Assembly (NCBI RefSeq): GCF_004341885.1
Contig: NZ_SLVX01000011.1
Span: 62,001-126,000 of the forward strand
Source: Shinella granuli
GTDB taxonomy: Bacteria > Pseudomonadota > Alphaproteobacteria > Rhizobiales > Rhizobiaceae
DNA length: 64,000 nt
Direction of reading: 5' to 3'
How positions within the stretch are numbered: the first letter of the stretch is position 1; the number at the start of each line of letters is the position of its first letter. A model generated the notes under the pieces. It was not told the DNA's origin. It saw nothing but the letters and a program-made list of their open reading frames with translations, and ran no database searches. The translations under genes and the position numbers were made by a program. Positions 21,884 to 31,989 of the stretch are shown here, piece by piece.

Positions 21884-24500
21884 TCACGATCCTCTGCGGT
21901 ACGACGATGATCTTCTTGGGTTGCTGGCCGGCGAGCACGGCCTGGACGGCGTCGAGCGCCAGAACGGCCGCCTGGACGGCAGTCTGGTCCGCATCGCGGG
22001 CGATTGTCAAATCCGCGCGCTTCTTGCCGTTGATCTGCACGGGCAGGGTGACTTCATCGTCTGCGACGAGGCGGTCTTCGTAGGACGGCCAGGGGGTCGT
22101 TGCGACGAGGCCTTCGCCACCGATCTCGCGCCAGCATTCTTCCGCCAGATGCGGCGTCATCGGAGCGACGATGCGGATCAGGATGCCGACGGCTTCACGC
22201 AGGGCGGCAACGACATCGGCCGAGGCCTTGCCGGCAGCGGCGGCGGTCAGCGGTGCGGCAAGCGCGTTGACGAATTCGTAGATGCGCGCAACGGCCTTGT
22301 TGAAGGCGAGCTTGTCGTAATCGGCCTGCACGGCCTTCAGCGTCTTGTGCGCGACCTGCGAGACGGCGAGCGCTTCGCCGTCCGCTCCGGGACGGCTTTC
22401 CGCGGCCTTGAGGCCCGGCGCGGCCTCGGAAACAAGGCGCCAGACGCGCTGGACGAAGCGATGGGCTCCTTCAACGCCGGCTTCCGACCAGATGACGTCG
22501 CGATCCGGCGGGGAGTCGGAGAGCACGAAGAAGCGGGCGGTATCGGCGCCGTAGGAGGCGATGATGTCGTCGGGGTCGACGACGTTCTTCTTCGACTTCG
22601 ACATCTTCTCGATCGAGCCGATGGCGATTTCTTCGCCGGATTCAAGATGGACCGCGCGGCGCTTGCCGCCCTCTTCCTCGATGCGGATTTCGGCGGGCGT
22701 CACCCATTCGCGCTTGCCGTCGACGGCGCGGCTATAGGTCTCGTGTACCACCATGCCCTGGGTGAAGAGGCCCTTGAAGGGCTCCTTCAGGTCGAGATGG
22801 CCGGCGACCTGCATGGCGCGGGTGAAGAAGCGCGAATAGAGCAGGTGCAGGATCGCATGTTCGATGCCGCCGATATACTGGTCGACCGGCAGCCAGGCAT
22901 TGGCGGCAGCGGGGTCCGTCGGGTTGTTTTCCCACGGGGCGGTGAAGCGGGCGAAGTACCAGGACGAATCGACGAAGGTGTCCATCGTGTCCGTCTCGCG
23001 GCGGGCATCCCCGCCGCATTGCGGGCAGGCGACGTGGCGCCAGGTCGGATGGCGGTCGAGCGGGTTGCCCGGCTTGTCGAAGGTGACGTCGTCGGGCAAT
23101 TTTACCGGCAGGTCGGCCTTCGGCACGGGCACGACGCCGCACTGCTCGCAGTGGATGACCGGGATCGGGCAGCCCCAGTAACGCTGGCGCGAAATGCCCC
23201 AGTCGCGCAGGCGGAAGTTCACCTTGCGCTCGCCCTGCGGCGCGTTGCCGAGCGTGATGGCGGAGAGGCGGTTTGCGACCTCCTCGAAGGCCTCCTCGGT
23301 ACCAAGGCCGTCGAGGAAGCCGGAATTGATCATCACGCCGTCGCCGACATAGGCCTCGTCGGCGATGGCGAAGGTGGCCGCGTCGCCATCCTTCGGCATG
23401 ACGACGGGCACGACCGGCAGGTTATATTTGCGGGCGAAGTCGAGGTCGCGCTGGTCGCCGGAGGGGCAGCCGAAGATGGCGCCCGTGCCATAGTCCATCA
23501 GCACGAAGTTGGCGATGTAGACGGGCAGCTCCCAGGTCGCGTCGAAGGGATGGCGCACGCGGATGCCGGTGTCCATGCCTTTCTTCTCCGCCGTTTCCAG
23601 CGCCGCGAGCGAGGTGCCGGCGCGGCGGCATTCCTCGGCGAAGGCCATGATCTCGGGGTTCTTCGCAGACGCCTCCCGGGCAAGCGGGTGGTCGGCGGAG
23701 ATGGCGATGAAGGAGGCGCCGAACAGCGTGTCGGGACGGGTCGTGTAGACGGTGACGTCCTTTTCGCCCGTCAGGCCCGCGCCTTCGGAAATTTCCCAGC
23801 GCACCAGCATGCCTTCGGAACGGCCGATCCAGTTCTTCTGCATCAGCCGGACCTTTTCCGGCCACTGGTCGAGCGTTTCCAGAGAATCGAGCAGATCCTG
23901 GCTGAAATCGGTGATGCGGAAGAACCACTGGGTCAGCTCGCGCTGCTCGACGAGTGCGCCGGAGCGCCAGCCGCGGCCGTCGATGACCTGCTCGTTGGCA
24001 AGCACCGTATGGTCGACCGGGTCCCAGTTCACCTTGGACTGCTTGCGGTAGACGAGGCCCTTTTCCAGGAAATCGAGGAAGAGGTGCTGCTGGCGGTGGT
24101 AATAGTCCACGTCGCAGGTGGCGAATTCGCGCGACCAGTCCAGCGAGAGGCCCATGGACTTCAGCTGGTTGCGCATGGTCGCGATGTTGTCGTAGGTCCA
24201 GCCCTTGGGGTGCACCTTGTTCTGCATGGCGGCGTTTTCGGCGGGCATGCCGAAGGCGTCCCAGCCCATCGGATGCAGCACGTTGTAGCCGCGGGCGCGC
24301 TTGTAGCGCGCGACGACGTCGCCCATCGCATAGTTGCGCACATGGCCCATATGGATGCGGCCCGACGGATAGGGGAACATCTCGAGGACGTAGTACTTCT
24401 CGCGCGGATCGTCGTTCTTGGTCAGGAAGACGCTGTCATCGTTCCATTTTGCCTGCCAGCGGGGTTCGGCATCGCGCGGATTGTAACGTTCGGTGGCCAT
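21870..24500 (-). CDS. leuS: Leucyl-tRNA synthetase
   Basis: An 876-residue class I aminoacyl-tRNA synthetase. The HIGH-type motif [16 protein letters not shown] is near residue 45, the CP1 editing domain is present (with [14 protein letters not shown]), and the KMSKS motif appears as [17 protein letters not shown] near residue 625. The anticodon-binding domain completes the C-terminus. The ATG at 24500 ([12 protein letters not shown]) is the standard start; the upstream in-frame extension to 24647 is shadow sequence. It is first in the leuS-lptE-holA operon. Confidence 0.97.
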   Translation of the reverse strand: MATERYNPRDAEPRWQAKWNDDSVFLTKNDDPREKYYVLEMFPYPSGRIHMGHVRNYAMGDVVARYKRARGYNVLHPMGWDAFGMPAENAAMQNKVHPKGWTYDNIATMRNQLKSMGLSLDWSREFATCDVDYYHRQQHLFLDFLEKGLVYRKQSKVNWDPVDHTVLANEQVIDGRGWRSGALVEQRELTQWFFRITDFSQDLLDSLETLDQWPEKVRLMQKNWIGRSEGMLVRWEISEGAGLTGEKDVTVYTTRPDTLFGASFIAISADHPLAREASAKNPEIMAFAEECRRAGTSLAALETAEKKGMDTGIRVRHPFDATWELPVYIANFVLMDYGTGAIFGCPSGDQRDLDFARKYNLPVVPVVMPKDGDAATFAIADEAYVGDGVMINSGFLDGLGTEEAFEEVANRLSAITLGNAPQGERKVNFRLRDWGISRQRYWGCPIPVIHCEQCGVVPVPKADLPVKLPDDVTFDKPGNPLDRHPTWRHVACPQCGGDARRETDTMDTFVDSSWYFARFTAPWENNPTDPAAANAWLPVDQYIGGIEHAILHLLYSRFFTRAMQVAGHLDLKEPFKGLFTQGMVVHETYSRAVDGKREWVTPAEIRIEEEGGKRRAVHLESGEEIAIGSIEKMSKSKKNVVDPDDIIASYGADTARFFVLSDSPPDRDVIWSEAGVEGAHRFVQRVWRLVSEAAPGLKAAESRPGADGEALAVSQVAHKTLKAVQADYDKLAFNKAVARIYEFVNALAAPLTAAAAGKASADVVAALREAVGILIRIVAPMTPHLAEECWREIGGEGLVATTPWPSYEDRLVADDEVTLPVQINGKKRADLTIARDADQTAVQAAVLALDAVQAVLAGQQPKKIIVVPQRIVNVVV

Positions 24501-24697
24501 GTCTTTGATGTTCCGGAAGTCTTTTGGGAGTCTTGGAGGGCGGTGCGCCCATGCGAATATGGTGCCGAGACCTTCATCATGAAACCGCCGAAGCGTCAAG
24601 TTTTCCGGCCTCCGGCCAAAGAGATGCGGCATGCGCGCGCTTGGCAAACCGTGCCGATTTCGCTAGGTCCGGAACCAGATGCCGATGGAGAATGAGC

Positions 24698-25357
24698 ATG
24701 GACCTTCAGGACCGTCTCGAGGACGTTCGCAACCGGATGCGCAAGGCGGCTGCCGAAGCCGGCCGCAGGCCCGAGGCGGTGACGCTGGTGGCGGTCTCGA
24801 AAACCTTCGATGCCGAGGCGATTCGCCCGGCGATCGCGGCCGGCCAGCGTGTGTTCGGCGAAAACCGCGTGCAGGAGGCCCAGGGCAAGTGGCCCGCGCT
24901 GCGCGCCGAGACGGCCGGCATCGAGCTTCACCTGATCGGCCCGCTGCAATCCAACAAGACGGCCGAGGCCGTGGCGCTCTTCGATGTCATCGAGACGGTG
25001 GACCGGGAGAAGATCGCCCGCGCGATCGCCGCCGAAATGGCGCGGCAGGGGCGTGCGCTGCGGCTCTATGTCCAGGTCAATACCGGGCTTGAACCACAGA
25101 AGGCCGGCATCGCGCCGGACGATACGGTCGCCTTCGTCGCCCTCTGCCGCGACGAACTCGGCCTCACCATCGAGGGGCTGATGTGCATTCCGCCGGCAGA
25201 CGAGAATCCAGGCCCGCATTTCGCCTTGCTCGCCAAGCTTGCCGAACGCTGCAATCTCGACCGGCTGTCGATGGGCATGTCCGGCGACTACGATGTCGCC
25301 ATCGGCTTCGGCGCGACCAGCGTGCGCGTCGGTTCGGCGATTTTCGGAACGCGCTGA
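24698..25357 (+). CDS. yggS: YggS-family pyridoxal phosphate homeostasis protein
   Basis: A 219-residue PLP-binding barrel protein of the YggS/PROSC family, thought to buffer free PLP rather than catalyse a reaction. Motifs are LVAVSKTFDAEAIRPAI with the PLP lysine (near residue 35), GENRVQEAQGKW, HLIGPLQSNK, and the C-terminal SMGMSGDYDVAIGFGATSVR with GSAIFG. The ATG at 24698 has GGAG 7 bases upstream; an ATG at 24692 is too close. It is divergent from leuS and precedes an acyl-CoA synthetase. Confidence 0.92.
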   Translation: MDLQDRLEDVRNRMRKAAAEAGRRPEAVTLVAVSKTFDAEAIRPAIAAGQRVFGENRVQEAQGKWPALRAETAGIELHLIGPLQSNKTAEAVALFDVIETVDREKIARAIAAEMARQGRALRLYVQVNTGLEPQKAGIAPDDTVAFVALCRDELGLTIEGLMCIPPADENPGPHFALLAKLAERCNLDRLSMGMSGDYDVAIGFGATSVRVGSAIFGTR

Positions 25358-25490
25358 CATCCTCGCTTGACGAAGCGCAAGGGGCGATTTGCCGCTTGCG
25401 GCTTTCGTCTGGCTTTTCCGACGCATCGTCCTCTCCTATTCTTTCCTCTGGAGGAGCCGGCCGGTTTCATGGCCGGACATGGAGGATGCG

Positions 25491-27395
25491 ATGCAGAAGA
25501 CCTATGCCGAGATCTATCGGGCGTGGAAGAATGACCACAAGGGTCATTGGGCCGAAGCGGCCCGGGCGATCGACTGGTTCAGCGAACCGACGGATATTTT
25601 CGACGCTGAACAGGGCGTCTACGGGCGGTGGTTTCCCGATGCGGTCGGCAATACCTGTCACAATTGCGTGGACCGGCATGTGACGGCGGGTCACGGCGCG
25701 GACGCCGCGCTGATCTATGACAGCCCGGTGACCGGCCGCAAGGCGCGCTACAGCTACGACGAGCTCCTCACCCATGTGAATGCCATGGCGGCGGTGCTCG
25801 TCGATCAGGGCGTGGAGAAGGGCGACCGAGTCATTCTCTACATGCCGATGATTCCCGAGGCGGTCTTCGCCATGCTCGCCTGTGCGCGCATCGGGGCGAT
25901 CCATTCGGTGGTGTTCGGCGGCTTCGCCGCGAGCGAGCTTGCGGCACGCATCGACGATTCCACCGCCAAGCTCGTCGTCACCGCAAGCTGCGGCATCGAG
26001 CCCAATCGCGTGGTCGCCTACAAGCCGCTGCTCGACACGGCGATCGAGCTTGCCGGCCACAAGCCGGAGCGCTGCCTCGTCTTGCAGCGGCCGGAACTGG
26101 CGGCAGAGCTGAAAGCGGGGCGCGATGTCGATCTCGGCCCCGCGCTTGCGGCGGCGCGGGATGCGGGGCGCATCATTTCCTGCGCACCGCTGGCGGCCAC
26201 CGATCCGCTCTATATCCTCTATACGTCGGGCACGACCGGCCAGCCCAAGGGCGTCATCCGCGACAATGGCGGCCACATGGTCGCGCTCGCCTGGACGATG
26301 CGGGCGTTCTACGGTGTGGAGCGCGGTGAGGTCTATTGGGCGGCGTCGGATATCGGCTGGGTCGTCGGCCATTCCTACATCGTCTATGCGCCGCTTCTCA
26401 ACGGCAGCACCACGGTGCTCTATGAGGGCAAGCCGGTCGGCACGCCGGATGCCGGCGCCTTCTGGCGCGTGGTGGAGGACTACAAGGTCTCGGTGCTCTT
26501 CACCGCCCCGACGGCCTTCCGCGCCATCCGCAAGGAGGACCCGGAGGGCGCGCTCGTCAAGCGGCACGACATTTCCAGCCTGCGCGCGCTGTTCCTTGCC
26601 GGCGAGCGGGCCGATCCGGATACGATCCGCTGGGCCGAGGCGGTGCTTGGTGTGCCCGTCATCGATCACTGGTGGCAGACGGAGACCGGTTGGGCGATCG
26701 TCGGCAATCCGCTCGGCCTCGGCCAGTTGCCCGTGAAACACGGCTCCCCGACCGTACCCATGCCGGGCTACGAACTGCATGTGCTCGACGATGCCGGCCA
26801 TGAGGTGGCGCCCGGCACGCTCGGCAACATCGCCATCAAGCTGCCCCTGCCCCCCGGCTGCCTGACGACCTTCTGGAACGCCGACGAGCGTTTCCGCTCG
26901 GCCTGCCTGTCGGAATTCCCCGGCTATTACAAGACCGCCGATGCCGGCTATGTCGACGAGGACGGCTATGTCTTCATCATGTCGCGCACCGACGACATCA
27001 TCAACGTCGCCGGCCACCGTCTGTCGACGGGCGCGATGGAAGAGGTCTGTGCCAGCCATCCCGACGTCGCCGAATGTGCCGTCATCGGCGTCGCCGACGC
27101 CTTGAAAGGCCAACTGCCGGCCGGTTTCCTCGTGCTGAAGAGCGGTGTTTCACGTGAATCATCGCTCGTGGAGCAGGAGGTTGTGGGCCTCGTGCGCGAA
27201 CGCATCGGCCCGGTCGCCGCCTTCAAGACGGCGATCTGCGTGAAGCGCCTGCCGAAAACGCGTTCCGGAAAGATCCTGCGCGGCACCATGCAGAAGATCG
27301 CCGACCGGGTGGACTGGAAGATGCCGGCGACCATCGACGATCCCGCCATCCTCGACGAGATCGCCGAGGTCCTGTCCGGGCGGCGGATCGTCTGA
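25491..27395 (+). CDS. prpE: Propionyl-CoA synthetase (acyl-CoA synthetase, AMP-forming)
   Basis: A 634-residue ANL-superfamily ligase forming acyl-CoA from a short acid, ATP and CoA. Features are the N-terminal IDWFSEPTDIFD and CHNCVDRH, the P-loop-like YTSGTTGQPKGV (near residue 245), the adenylate-binding WWQTETGW, and the C-terminal KTRSGKILRG with the catalytic lysine. The CHNCVDRH/WWQTETGW pattern and length fit propionyl-CoA synthetase/ACSS3 rather than Acs, which is encoded 1 kb away; acetate use cannot be excluded. The ATG at 25491 follows GGAGG by 5 bases. A parS-like site lies within the coding sequence near residue 555. Confidence 0.85.
   Translation: MQKTYAEIYRAWKNDHKGHWAEAARAIDWFSEPTDIFDAEQGVYGRWFPDAVGNTCHNCVDRHVTAGHGADAALIYDSPVTGRKARYSYDELLTHVNAMAAVLVDQGVEKGDRVILYMPMIPEAVFAMLACARIGAIHSVVFGGFAASELAARIDDSTAKLVVTASCGIEPNRVVAYKPLLDTAIELAGHKPERCLVLQRPELAAELKAGRDVDLGPALAAARDAGRIISCAPLAATDPLYILYTSGTTGQPKGVIRDNGGHMVALAWTMRAFYGVERGEVYWAASDIGWVVGHSYIVYAPLLNGSTTVLYEGKPVGTPDAGAFWRVVEDYKVSVLFTAPTAFRAIRKEDPEGALVKRHDISSLRALFLAGERADPDTIRWAEAVLGVPVIDHWWQTETGWAIVGNPLGLGQLPVKHGSPTVPMPGYELHVLDDAGHEVAPGTLGNIAIKLPLPPGCLTTFWNADERFRSACLSEFPGYYKTADAGYVDEDGYVFIMSRTDDIINVAGHRLSTGAMEEVCASHPDVAECAVIGVADALKGQLPAGFLVLKSGVSRESSLVEQEVVGLVRERIGPVAAFKTAICVKRLPKTRSGKILRGTMQKIADRVDWKMPATIDDPAILDEIAEVLSGRRIV
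27146..27161. promoter_or_regulatory. parS-like ParB-binding site 5
   Basis: TGTTTCACGTGAATCA, one base off the parS consensus and identical to site 1, inside the 3' part of the propionyl-CoA synthetase gene, about 16 kb from the origin. It contains GAATC (GANTC). Its residues VSRES fall in a loop between conserved motifs. Confidence 0.78.
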
Positions 27396-27402
27396 GCAAT
27401 AA

Positions 27403-27427
27403 AAAACCCGGCCGAAAGGCCGGGTTG
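27403..27427 (+). terminator. prpE terminator
   Basis: AACCCGGCC-gaaa-GGCCGGGTT hairpin just after the stop codon. The A-run precedes it on the plus strand, so it may also terminate the convergent trcR transcript. Confidence 0.65.
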
Positions 27428-27456
27428 CATAGATGGTAGACCTTCCCGTCCGCTGT

Positions 27457-27487
27457 CGTCATGCTCGGGTCAAGCCCGAGCATGACG
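27457..27487. repeat. REP-like palindrome
   Basis: CGTCATGCTCGGG-tcaag-CCCGAGCATGACG, a perfect 13-bp stem of the same family as the palindrome at 842-900, with a one-base covarying change (CTCG-type to GCTC-type). Confidence 0.75.
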
Positions 27488-27522
27488 GATGAGAGGGGGC
27501 ACCACCTCGAAAAGAGTGTGGC

Positions 27523-28224
27523 TCAGAAGCGGTCGTCTTCGTCTTCGTCCGGCGTGGCCGACTTCAGCGACTTCAGCTTGGCGAAGACGGCGTCGGCGTC
27601 GATTTCCTTCTCGTCCTCGCGGTCGGTGCTGTAGGGCAGCTTTTCCGTTTCCTGCGCGGATTCCAGCGTCGCGCCGAGTTCGGCAGCAGTCGGCAGCGGA
27701 CGGCCCTTCGAGGCGCGTTCGACTTCGAGGTCGAGGTCGATCTGCGAGCACAGGCCCAGCGTCACGGGGTCCATCGGCGTCAGGTTGGTCGAGTTCCAGT
27801 GGGTGCGTTCGCGGATCTGCTCGATCGTCGACTTGGTCGTGCCGACGAGACGCGAGATCTGCGCATCCTTGAGTTCCGGATGGTTGCGCACCAGCCAGAG
27901 AATGGCGTTGGGACGGTCCTGGCGCTTGGAGACCGGCGTGTAGCGCGGGCCCTTGCGCTTGGATTCCGGCACGCGGACCTTCGGCTCGGACAGCTTCAGC
28001 TTGTGATTTGGATTGGCTTCGGCGCGGGCGATCTCCTCGCGCGAAAGCTGGCCGGTGGAGATCGGGTCGAGGCCCTTGATGCCCTGGGCCGATTCGCCGT
28101 CGGCGATGGCCTTCACTTCGAGCGGGTGCAGTTTGCAGAATGTGGCGATCTGGTCGAACGACAGCGCCGTGTTGTCGACCAGCCAGACCGCGGTCGCCTT
28201 TGGCATGAGGAGCTGCTGAGCCAT
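27523..28224 (-). CDS. trcR: DUF1013 protein, TrcR-type cell-cycle transcription regulator
   Basis: A 233-residue protein of the DUF1013 family, which is restricted to alphaproteobacteria. The Caulobacter member (TrcR) is an RNA-polymerase-associated cell-cycle transcription factor; I give this from memory and infer the same role. The N-terminal half has two HTH-like regions (LSFDQIATFCKLHPLEVKAI near residue 20 and ISRLVGTTKSTIEQIRER near residue 122). The C-terminus is acidic (DEDEDDRF). Strong ribosome-binding site AAGGA before the ATG at 28224. It is divergent from acs. Confidence 0.85.
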   Translation of the reverse strand: MAQQLLMPKATAVWLVDNTALSFDQIATFCKLHPLEVKAIADGESAQGIKGLDPISTGQLSREEIARAEANPNHKLKLSEPKVRVPESKRKGPRYTPVSKRQDRPNAILWLVRNHPELKDAQISRLVGTTKSTIEQIRERTHWNSTNLTPMDPVTLGLCSQIDLDLEVERASKGRPLPTAAELGATLESAQETEKLPYSTDREDEKEIDADAVFAKLKSLKSATPDEDEDDRF

Positions 28225-28456
28225 GGATATAGTCCTTCTGTCCGTCCGCGCCGGTGTCGCGGGCCGTGGGGTGTAACCACTATGTTCCGGGAATTCGGCC
28301 CTCTATACAATCACCGTCGCAGAAATGCAATTCTTCAAGCGCAAATGACCTTTTGTCTAATTGCCCGAAGGATTTGACCTGATATGTATGGCGACGGAGA
28401 TGCGGGAAGCCGGAGGAGACGCGGTTTTCCCGTCCATGCGCAGTGAGGAGGAATCC

Positions 28457-30412
28457 ATGTCCGCAAAGACCTATCCGGTGCTGAAGTCCGCGAAAAGCCG
28501 TGCGCTGATCGACAACGAAACCTATCAGAACTGGTATCGCGAAAGCATCGAGAACCCGGAGCGCTTCTGGGACAAGCACGGCATGCGCATCGACTGGTTC
28601 AAGCCCTATACCAAGGTGAAGAACACGTCGTTTTCCGGCAAGGTGCCGATCAAGTGGTTCGAGGACGGCATCACCAACGTCTCCTACAATTGCATCGACC
28701 GCCACCTCAAGGCGCATGGCGACGACGTCGCCATCATCTGGGAAGGCGACAATCCCTATATAGACAAGAAGATCACCTATAACGAGCTCTACGAACACGT
28801 CTGCCGCATGGCGAACGTGATGAAGAAGCACGGCGTCAAGAAGGGCGACCGCGTCACCATCTACATGCCGATGATCCCGGAAGCGGCCTATGCCATGCTC
28901 GCCTGCGCGCGCATCGGCGCCGTGCATTCCGTCGTCTTCGGCGGCTTCTCGCCGGATGCGCTGGCCGGCCGCATCGTCGACTGCGAATCCACCTTCGTCG
29001 TCACCTGCGACGAGGGCGTGCGCGGCGGCAAGCCGATCCCGCTGAAGGAAAACACCGATACGGCGATCGACATCGCCGCCAAGCAGCATGTCATCGTCAA
29101 CAAGGTCCTGGTCGTGCGCCGCACCGGCGGCAAGATCGGCTGGGCGCCGGGCCGCGACATCTGGCACCACCAGGAGGTGCTGACCGTGCCGCGCGATTGC
29201 CCGCCGGCCAGGATGAAGGCGGAAGATCCGCTCTTCATCCTCTACACATCCGGCTCGACCGGCAAGCCGAAGGGCGTGCTGCACACCACGGCCGGCTACC
29301 TCGTCTATGCCTCGATGACGCACAAATACGTCTTCGATTACCAGGACGGCGATGTCTACTGGTGCACGGCCGATGTCGGCTGGGTCACCGGCCACTCCTA
29401 CATCGTCTACGGGCCGCTGGCGAACCGCGCGACCACGCTGATGTTCGAAGGCGTGCCGAACTTCCCGGATGCCGGCCGCTTCTGGGAGGTGGTCGACAAG
29501 CACAAGGTCAACATCTTCTACACCGCCCCGACGGCGATCCGCGCGCTGATGGGGGCGGGCGACGCCTTCGTGAAGCGCTCGTCGCGCTCGTCGCTGCGCC
29601 TGCTCGGTTCGGTGGGCGAGCCGATCAACCCGGAAGCCTGGGAATGGTATTACAACGTCGTCGGCGAAGGCCGTTCGCCGATCGTCGATACCTGGTGGCA
29701 GACGGAGACCGGCGGCATCCTGATCACCCCGCTGCCGGGCGCGACGGAGCTCAAGCCGGGCTCCGCCACGCGGCCGTTCTTCGGCATCAAGCCGCAGCTC
29801 GTCGACAACGAGGGTAATGTGCTGGAAGGGCCGGCCGACGGCAATCTCTGCATCACCGACAGCTGGCCGGGCCAGATGCGCACCGTCTATGGCGATCACA
29901 AGCGCTTCGTCGAAACCTATTTTTCGACCTACAAGGGCAAGTACTTCACCGGTGACGGCTGCCGGCGCGACGAGGACGGCTATTACTGGATCACCGGCCG
30001 TGTCGACGACGTGCTCAATATTTCCGGCCACCGCCTCGGCACGGCTGAAATCGAATCGGCCCTCGTCTCGCACCACCTCGTTTCGGAAGCCGCCGTCGTC
30101 GGTTATCCGCACAGCCTCAAGGGACAGGGCATCTATTGCTACGTCTCGCTGATGGCGGGCGAAGAGGGTACGGATACGCTGCGCCAGGACCTCGTTAAGC
30201 ATGTGCGCAAGGAGATCGGCCCGATCGCCACGCCCGACAAGATCCAGTTCTCGCCCGGCCTGCCGAAGACGCGCTCCGGCAAGATCATGCGCCGCATCCT
30301 GCGCAAGATCGCCGAGGACGATTTCGGTTCGCTCGGCGATACGTCCACCCTCGCCGATCCGGCCGTCGTGGACGACCTGATCGCCAACCGGCAGAACAAG
30401 GCTGCCGGCTGA
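28457..30412 (+). CDS. acs: Acetyl-CoA synthetase
   Basis: A 651-residue AMP-forming acetate:CoA ligase. Motifs are the N-terminal [20 protein letters not shown], the P-loop-like [18 protein letters not shown] (near residue 262), [17 protein letters not shown], and [16 protein letters not shown] with the acetylation-regulated catalytic lysine near residue 610. Length and motifs match Acs exactly. The ATG at 28457 has GAGGAGGA upstream. Gap to divergent trcR is about 230 bases and should hold both promoters; no clear hexamers are evident. A terminator follows. Confidence 0.96.
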   Translation: MSAKTYPVLKSAKSRALIDNETYQNWYRESIENPERFWDKHGMRIDWFKPYTKVKNTSFSGKVPIKWFEDGITNVSYNCIDRHLKAHGDDVAIIWEGDNPYIDKKITYNELYEHVCRMANVMKKHGVKKGDRVTIYMPMIPEAAYAMLACARIGAVHSVVFGGFSPDALAGRIVDCESTFVVTCDEGVRGGKPIPLKENTDTAIDIAAKQHVIVNKVLVVRRTGGKIGWAPGRDIWHHQEVLTVPRDCPPARMKAEDPLFILYTSGSTGKPKGVLHTTAGYLVYASMTHKYVFDYQDGDVYWCTADVGWVTGHSYIVYGPLANRATTLMFEGVPNFPDAGRFWEVVDKHKVNIFYTAPTAIRALMGAGDAFVKRSSRSSLRLLGSVGEPINPEAWEWYYNVVGEGRSPIVDTWWQTETGGILITPLPGATELKPGSATRPFFGIKPQLVDNEGNVLEGPADGNLCITDSWPGQMRTVYGDHKRFVETYFSTYKGKYFTGDGCRRDEDGYYWITGRVDDVLNISGHRLGTAEIESALVSHHLVSEAAVVGYPHSLKGQGIYCYVSLMAGEEGTDTLRQDLVKHVRKEIGPIATPDKIQFSPGLPKTRSGKIMRRILRKIAEDDFGSLGDTSTLADPAVVDDLIANRQNKAAG

Positions 30413-30428
30413 GTTTGAAACATGAAGC

Positions 30429-30455
30429 GAAACGGCGGCTTCGGGCCGCCGTTTT
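30429..30455 (+). terminator. acs terminator
   Basis: GAAACGGCGGC-ttcg-GGCCGCCGTTTTCG hairpin 17 bases after the acs stop codon, with a T-rich tail. Confidence 0.75.
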
Positions 30456-30489
30456 CGTTTGAAGAATCAACTTTCTGGAAGATTGCCTC

Positions 30490-30574
30490 CCGACGTCATC
30501 CTCGGGCTCGACCCGAGGATTCACGCTCCACCCGTGGCCGTGGATGGTCGGGTCAAGCCCGACCATGACGATGG
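30490..30574. repeat. Double REP-like palindrome
   Basis: Two adjacent hairpins of the palindrome family: TCATCCTCGGG-ctcga-CCCGAGGATT (about 30497-30522) and GGATGGTCGGG-tcaag-CCCGACCATGA (about 30542-30569), separated by a short linker. The same two-hairpin layout recurs near 54.93-54.99 kb. Confidence 0.75.
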
Positions 30575-30615
30575 AGAGGGAGACGATGTGTCACGGCCGC
30601 TCGCCGAATTTCCTC

Positions 30616-30825
30616 TCAAAAATCGATCGCCCGGCCCTTGATCTCCCAATCGCCGAAGCGTGCCGGGTCGGCGCCGCCGCGTCCGCCGATCTCCGGCGCG
30701 GGTTCGACCGGCGGGGCGGCCTTGCGCCGCTCCTCGGCTTCCCGAAGGGCACGCTGGGCGGCGGGCGGAAGCACTTTCCGGCCGTCCGTATGATTGTCGT
30801 TGTCGCTTTCCATCAAATTGGGCAT
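30616..30825 (-). CDS. DUF1674 (SDHAF4-like) small protein
   Basis: A 69-residue protein ending in GGRGGADPARFGDWEIKGRAIDF, the conserved C-terminus of the DUF1674 family. The mitochondrial relative SDHAF4 assists succinate dehydrogenase assembly; the bacterial role is inferred only. The N-terminal half is polar with an ALREAEERR helix. Starts at 30825 and 30813 are both possible; GGGAAGG lies just upstream of the first. Location beside htpX and rsmB is usual in Rhizobiales. Confidence 0.8.
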   Translation of the reverse strand: MPNLMESDNDNHTDGRKVLPPAAQRALREAEERRKAAPPVEPAPEIGGRGGADPARFGDWEIKGRAIDF

Positions 30826-30871
30826 CCTTCCCGGATATTGAAGAATTCCTGTTCGCTTCCCATCATATATG

Positions 30872-30916
30872 GCATGTCGCGCAAAAGTGTGCAGCGGTTT
30901 TGCGATAACGACATGC
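30872..30916. repeat. RIME-like repeat core (copy B)
   Basis: A 45-bp element bounded by GCATGTCG and CGACATGC inverted ends, with internal GCAAAAGTGTGCAGCGGTTT. It is nearly identical to parts of the elements at 52.15 and 58.53 kb. Confidence 0.7.
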
Positions 30917-30948
30917 AAAGCTAGGTATGAAGGCGTTGTGGAAAGCGC

Positions 30949-30964
30949 TGATTCACGTGAAACA
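30949..30964. promoter_or_regulatory. parS-like ParB-binding site 6
   Basis: TGATTCACGTGAAACA, identical to site 2, 59 bases upstream of the htpX start and about 19.5 kb from the origin. It contains GATTC (GANTC). It is the most distal parS-like site seen in the window. Confidence 0.82.
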
Positions 30965-31023
30965 TTCCCTTGACAACAGGGGAGTGGCAACCCGGCAAGA
31001 GACCAGACAGGAGCCGAAAACGC

Positions 31024-31989
31024 ATGAACATCGTTCGCACAGCCATGCTTCTCGCCGCCATGACGGCGCTTTTCATGGGCGTGGGCCTGCTCATCGGCGG
31101 CAAGGGCGGCATGATGATCGCGCTTCTCGTCGCGATCGCCATGAACTTCTTCTCCTATTGGAATTCCGATCGCATGGTGCTGTCCATGTACGGCGCCAAG
31201 GAGGTCGACGAGCGCTCGGCGCCGGAATATTATGGCATCGTGCGTGATCTTGCCAAACGTGCCGGTCTGCCCATGCCGCGCGTCTATGTCATCAACAGCG
31301 ACCAGCCGAATGCCTTTGCCACCGGCCGCAACCCGCAGAACGCCGCGGTAGCCGCCTCGACGGGCCTGCTCCATGCCCTGAGCTATGAAGAGGTGGCGGG
31401 CGTGATGGCGCATGAACTCGCCCATATCCAGAACCGCGACACGCTGACCATGACGCTGACGGCGACGATCGCCGGTGCGATCTCCATGCTCGCCAACTTC
31501 GCCATGTTCTTCGGCGGCAGCGGCAACCGGGAGAACAACAATCCGCTCGGCTTCATCGGCGTGCTCATCGCCATGATCGTCGCGCCCTTCGCCGCCATGC
31601 TGGTGCAGATGGCGATCAGCCGGACGCGCGAATATTCCGCCGACAAGCGCGGGGCGGAGATCTGCGGCAACCCGCTTTGGCTTGCCTCGGCCTTGAAGAA
31701 GATCGCCATTGCCGCCGGCCGCATTCCCAACGAGGCTGCCGAGCATAATCCGGCGACCGCCCATATGTTCATCATCAATCCGCTGTCGGGCGAGCGCATG
31801 GACAACCTGTTCTCCACCCATCCGAACACGGAGAACCGTATCGCGGCGCTTCAGGAAATGGCCCGCGGCATGCAGACACGCTCGACGGAGCCGGTGCGGG
31901 CTGATAATCCGTCCCGCAAATCGCGCTCCGTCCCGTCGACCGGCTGGGGACGCGGTGGTTCCGAACCGCCCAAAGGTCCCTGGTCTTGA
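31024..31989 (+). CDS. htpX: Membrane zinc metalloprotease HtpX
   Basis: A 321-residue inner-membrane M48 protease for quality control of membrane proteins. Two N-terminal transmembrane helices (residues about 4-40) precede the zinc site [10 protein letters not shown] (near residue 130). Two more hydrophobic segments and the third-ligand region [13 protein letters not shown] follow. The C-terminal tail is polar. The ATG at 31024 has GGAG about 10 bases upstream. Its stop overlaps the TTG start of rsmB. Parallel to the upstream parS site, transcription runs away from the origin. Confidence 0.94.
   Translation: MNIVRTAMLLAAMTALFMGVGLLIGGKGGMMIALLVAIAMNFFSYWNSDRMVLSMYGAKEVDERSAPEYYGIVRDLAKRAGLPMPRVYVINSDQPNAFATGRNPQNAAVAASTGLLHALSYEEVAGVMAHELAHIQNRDTLTMTLTATIAGAISMLANFAMFFGGSGNRENNNPLGFIGVLIAMIVAPFAAMLVQMAISRTREYSADKRGAEICGNPLWLASALKKIAIAAGRIPNEAAEHNPATAHMFIINPLSGERMDNLFSTHPNTENRIAALQEMARGMQTRSTEPVRADNPSRKSRSVPSTGWGRGGSEPPKGPWS

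Noticed and set aside
21699-24695. A 998-codon plus-strand open frame opposite leuS
   Set aside because: Same shadow effect; leuS on the other strand has complete synthetase motifs.
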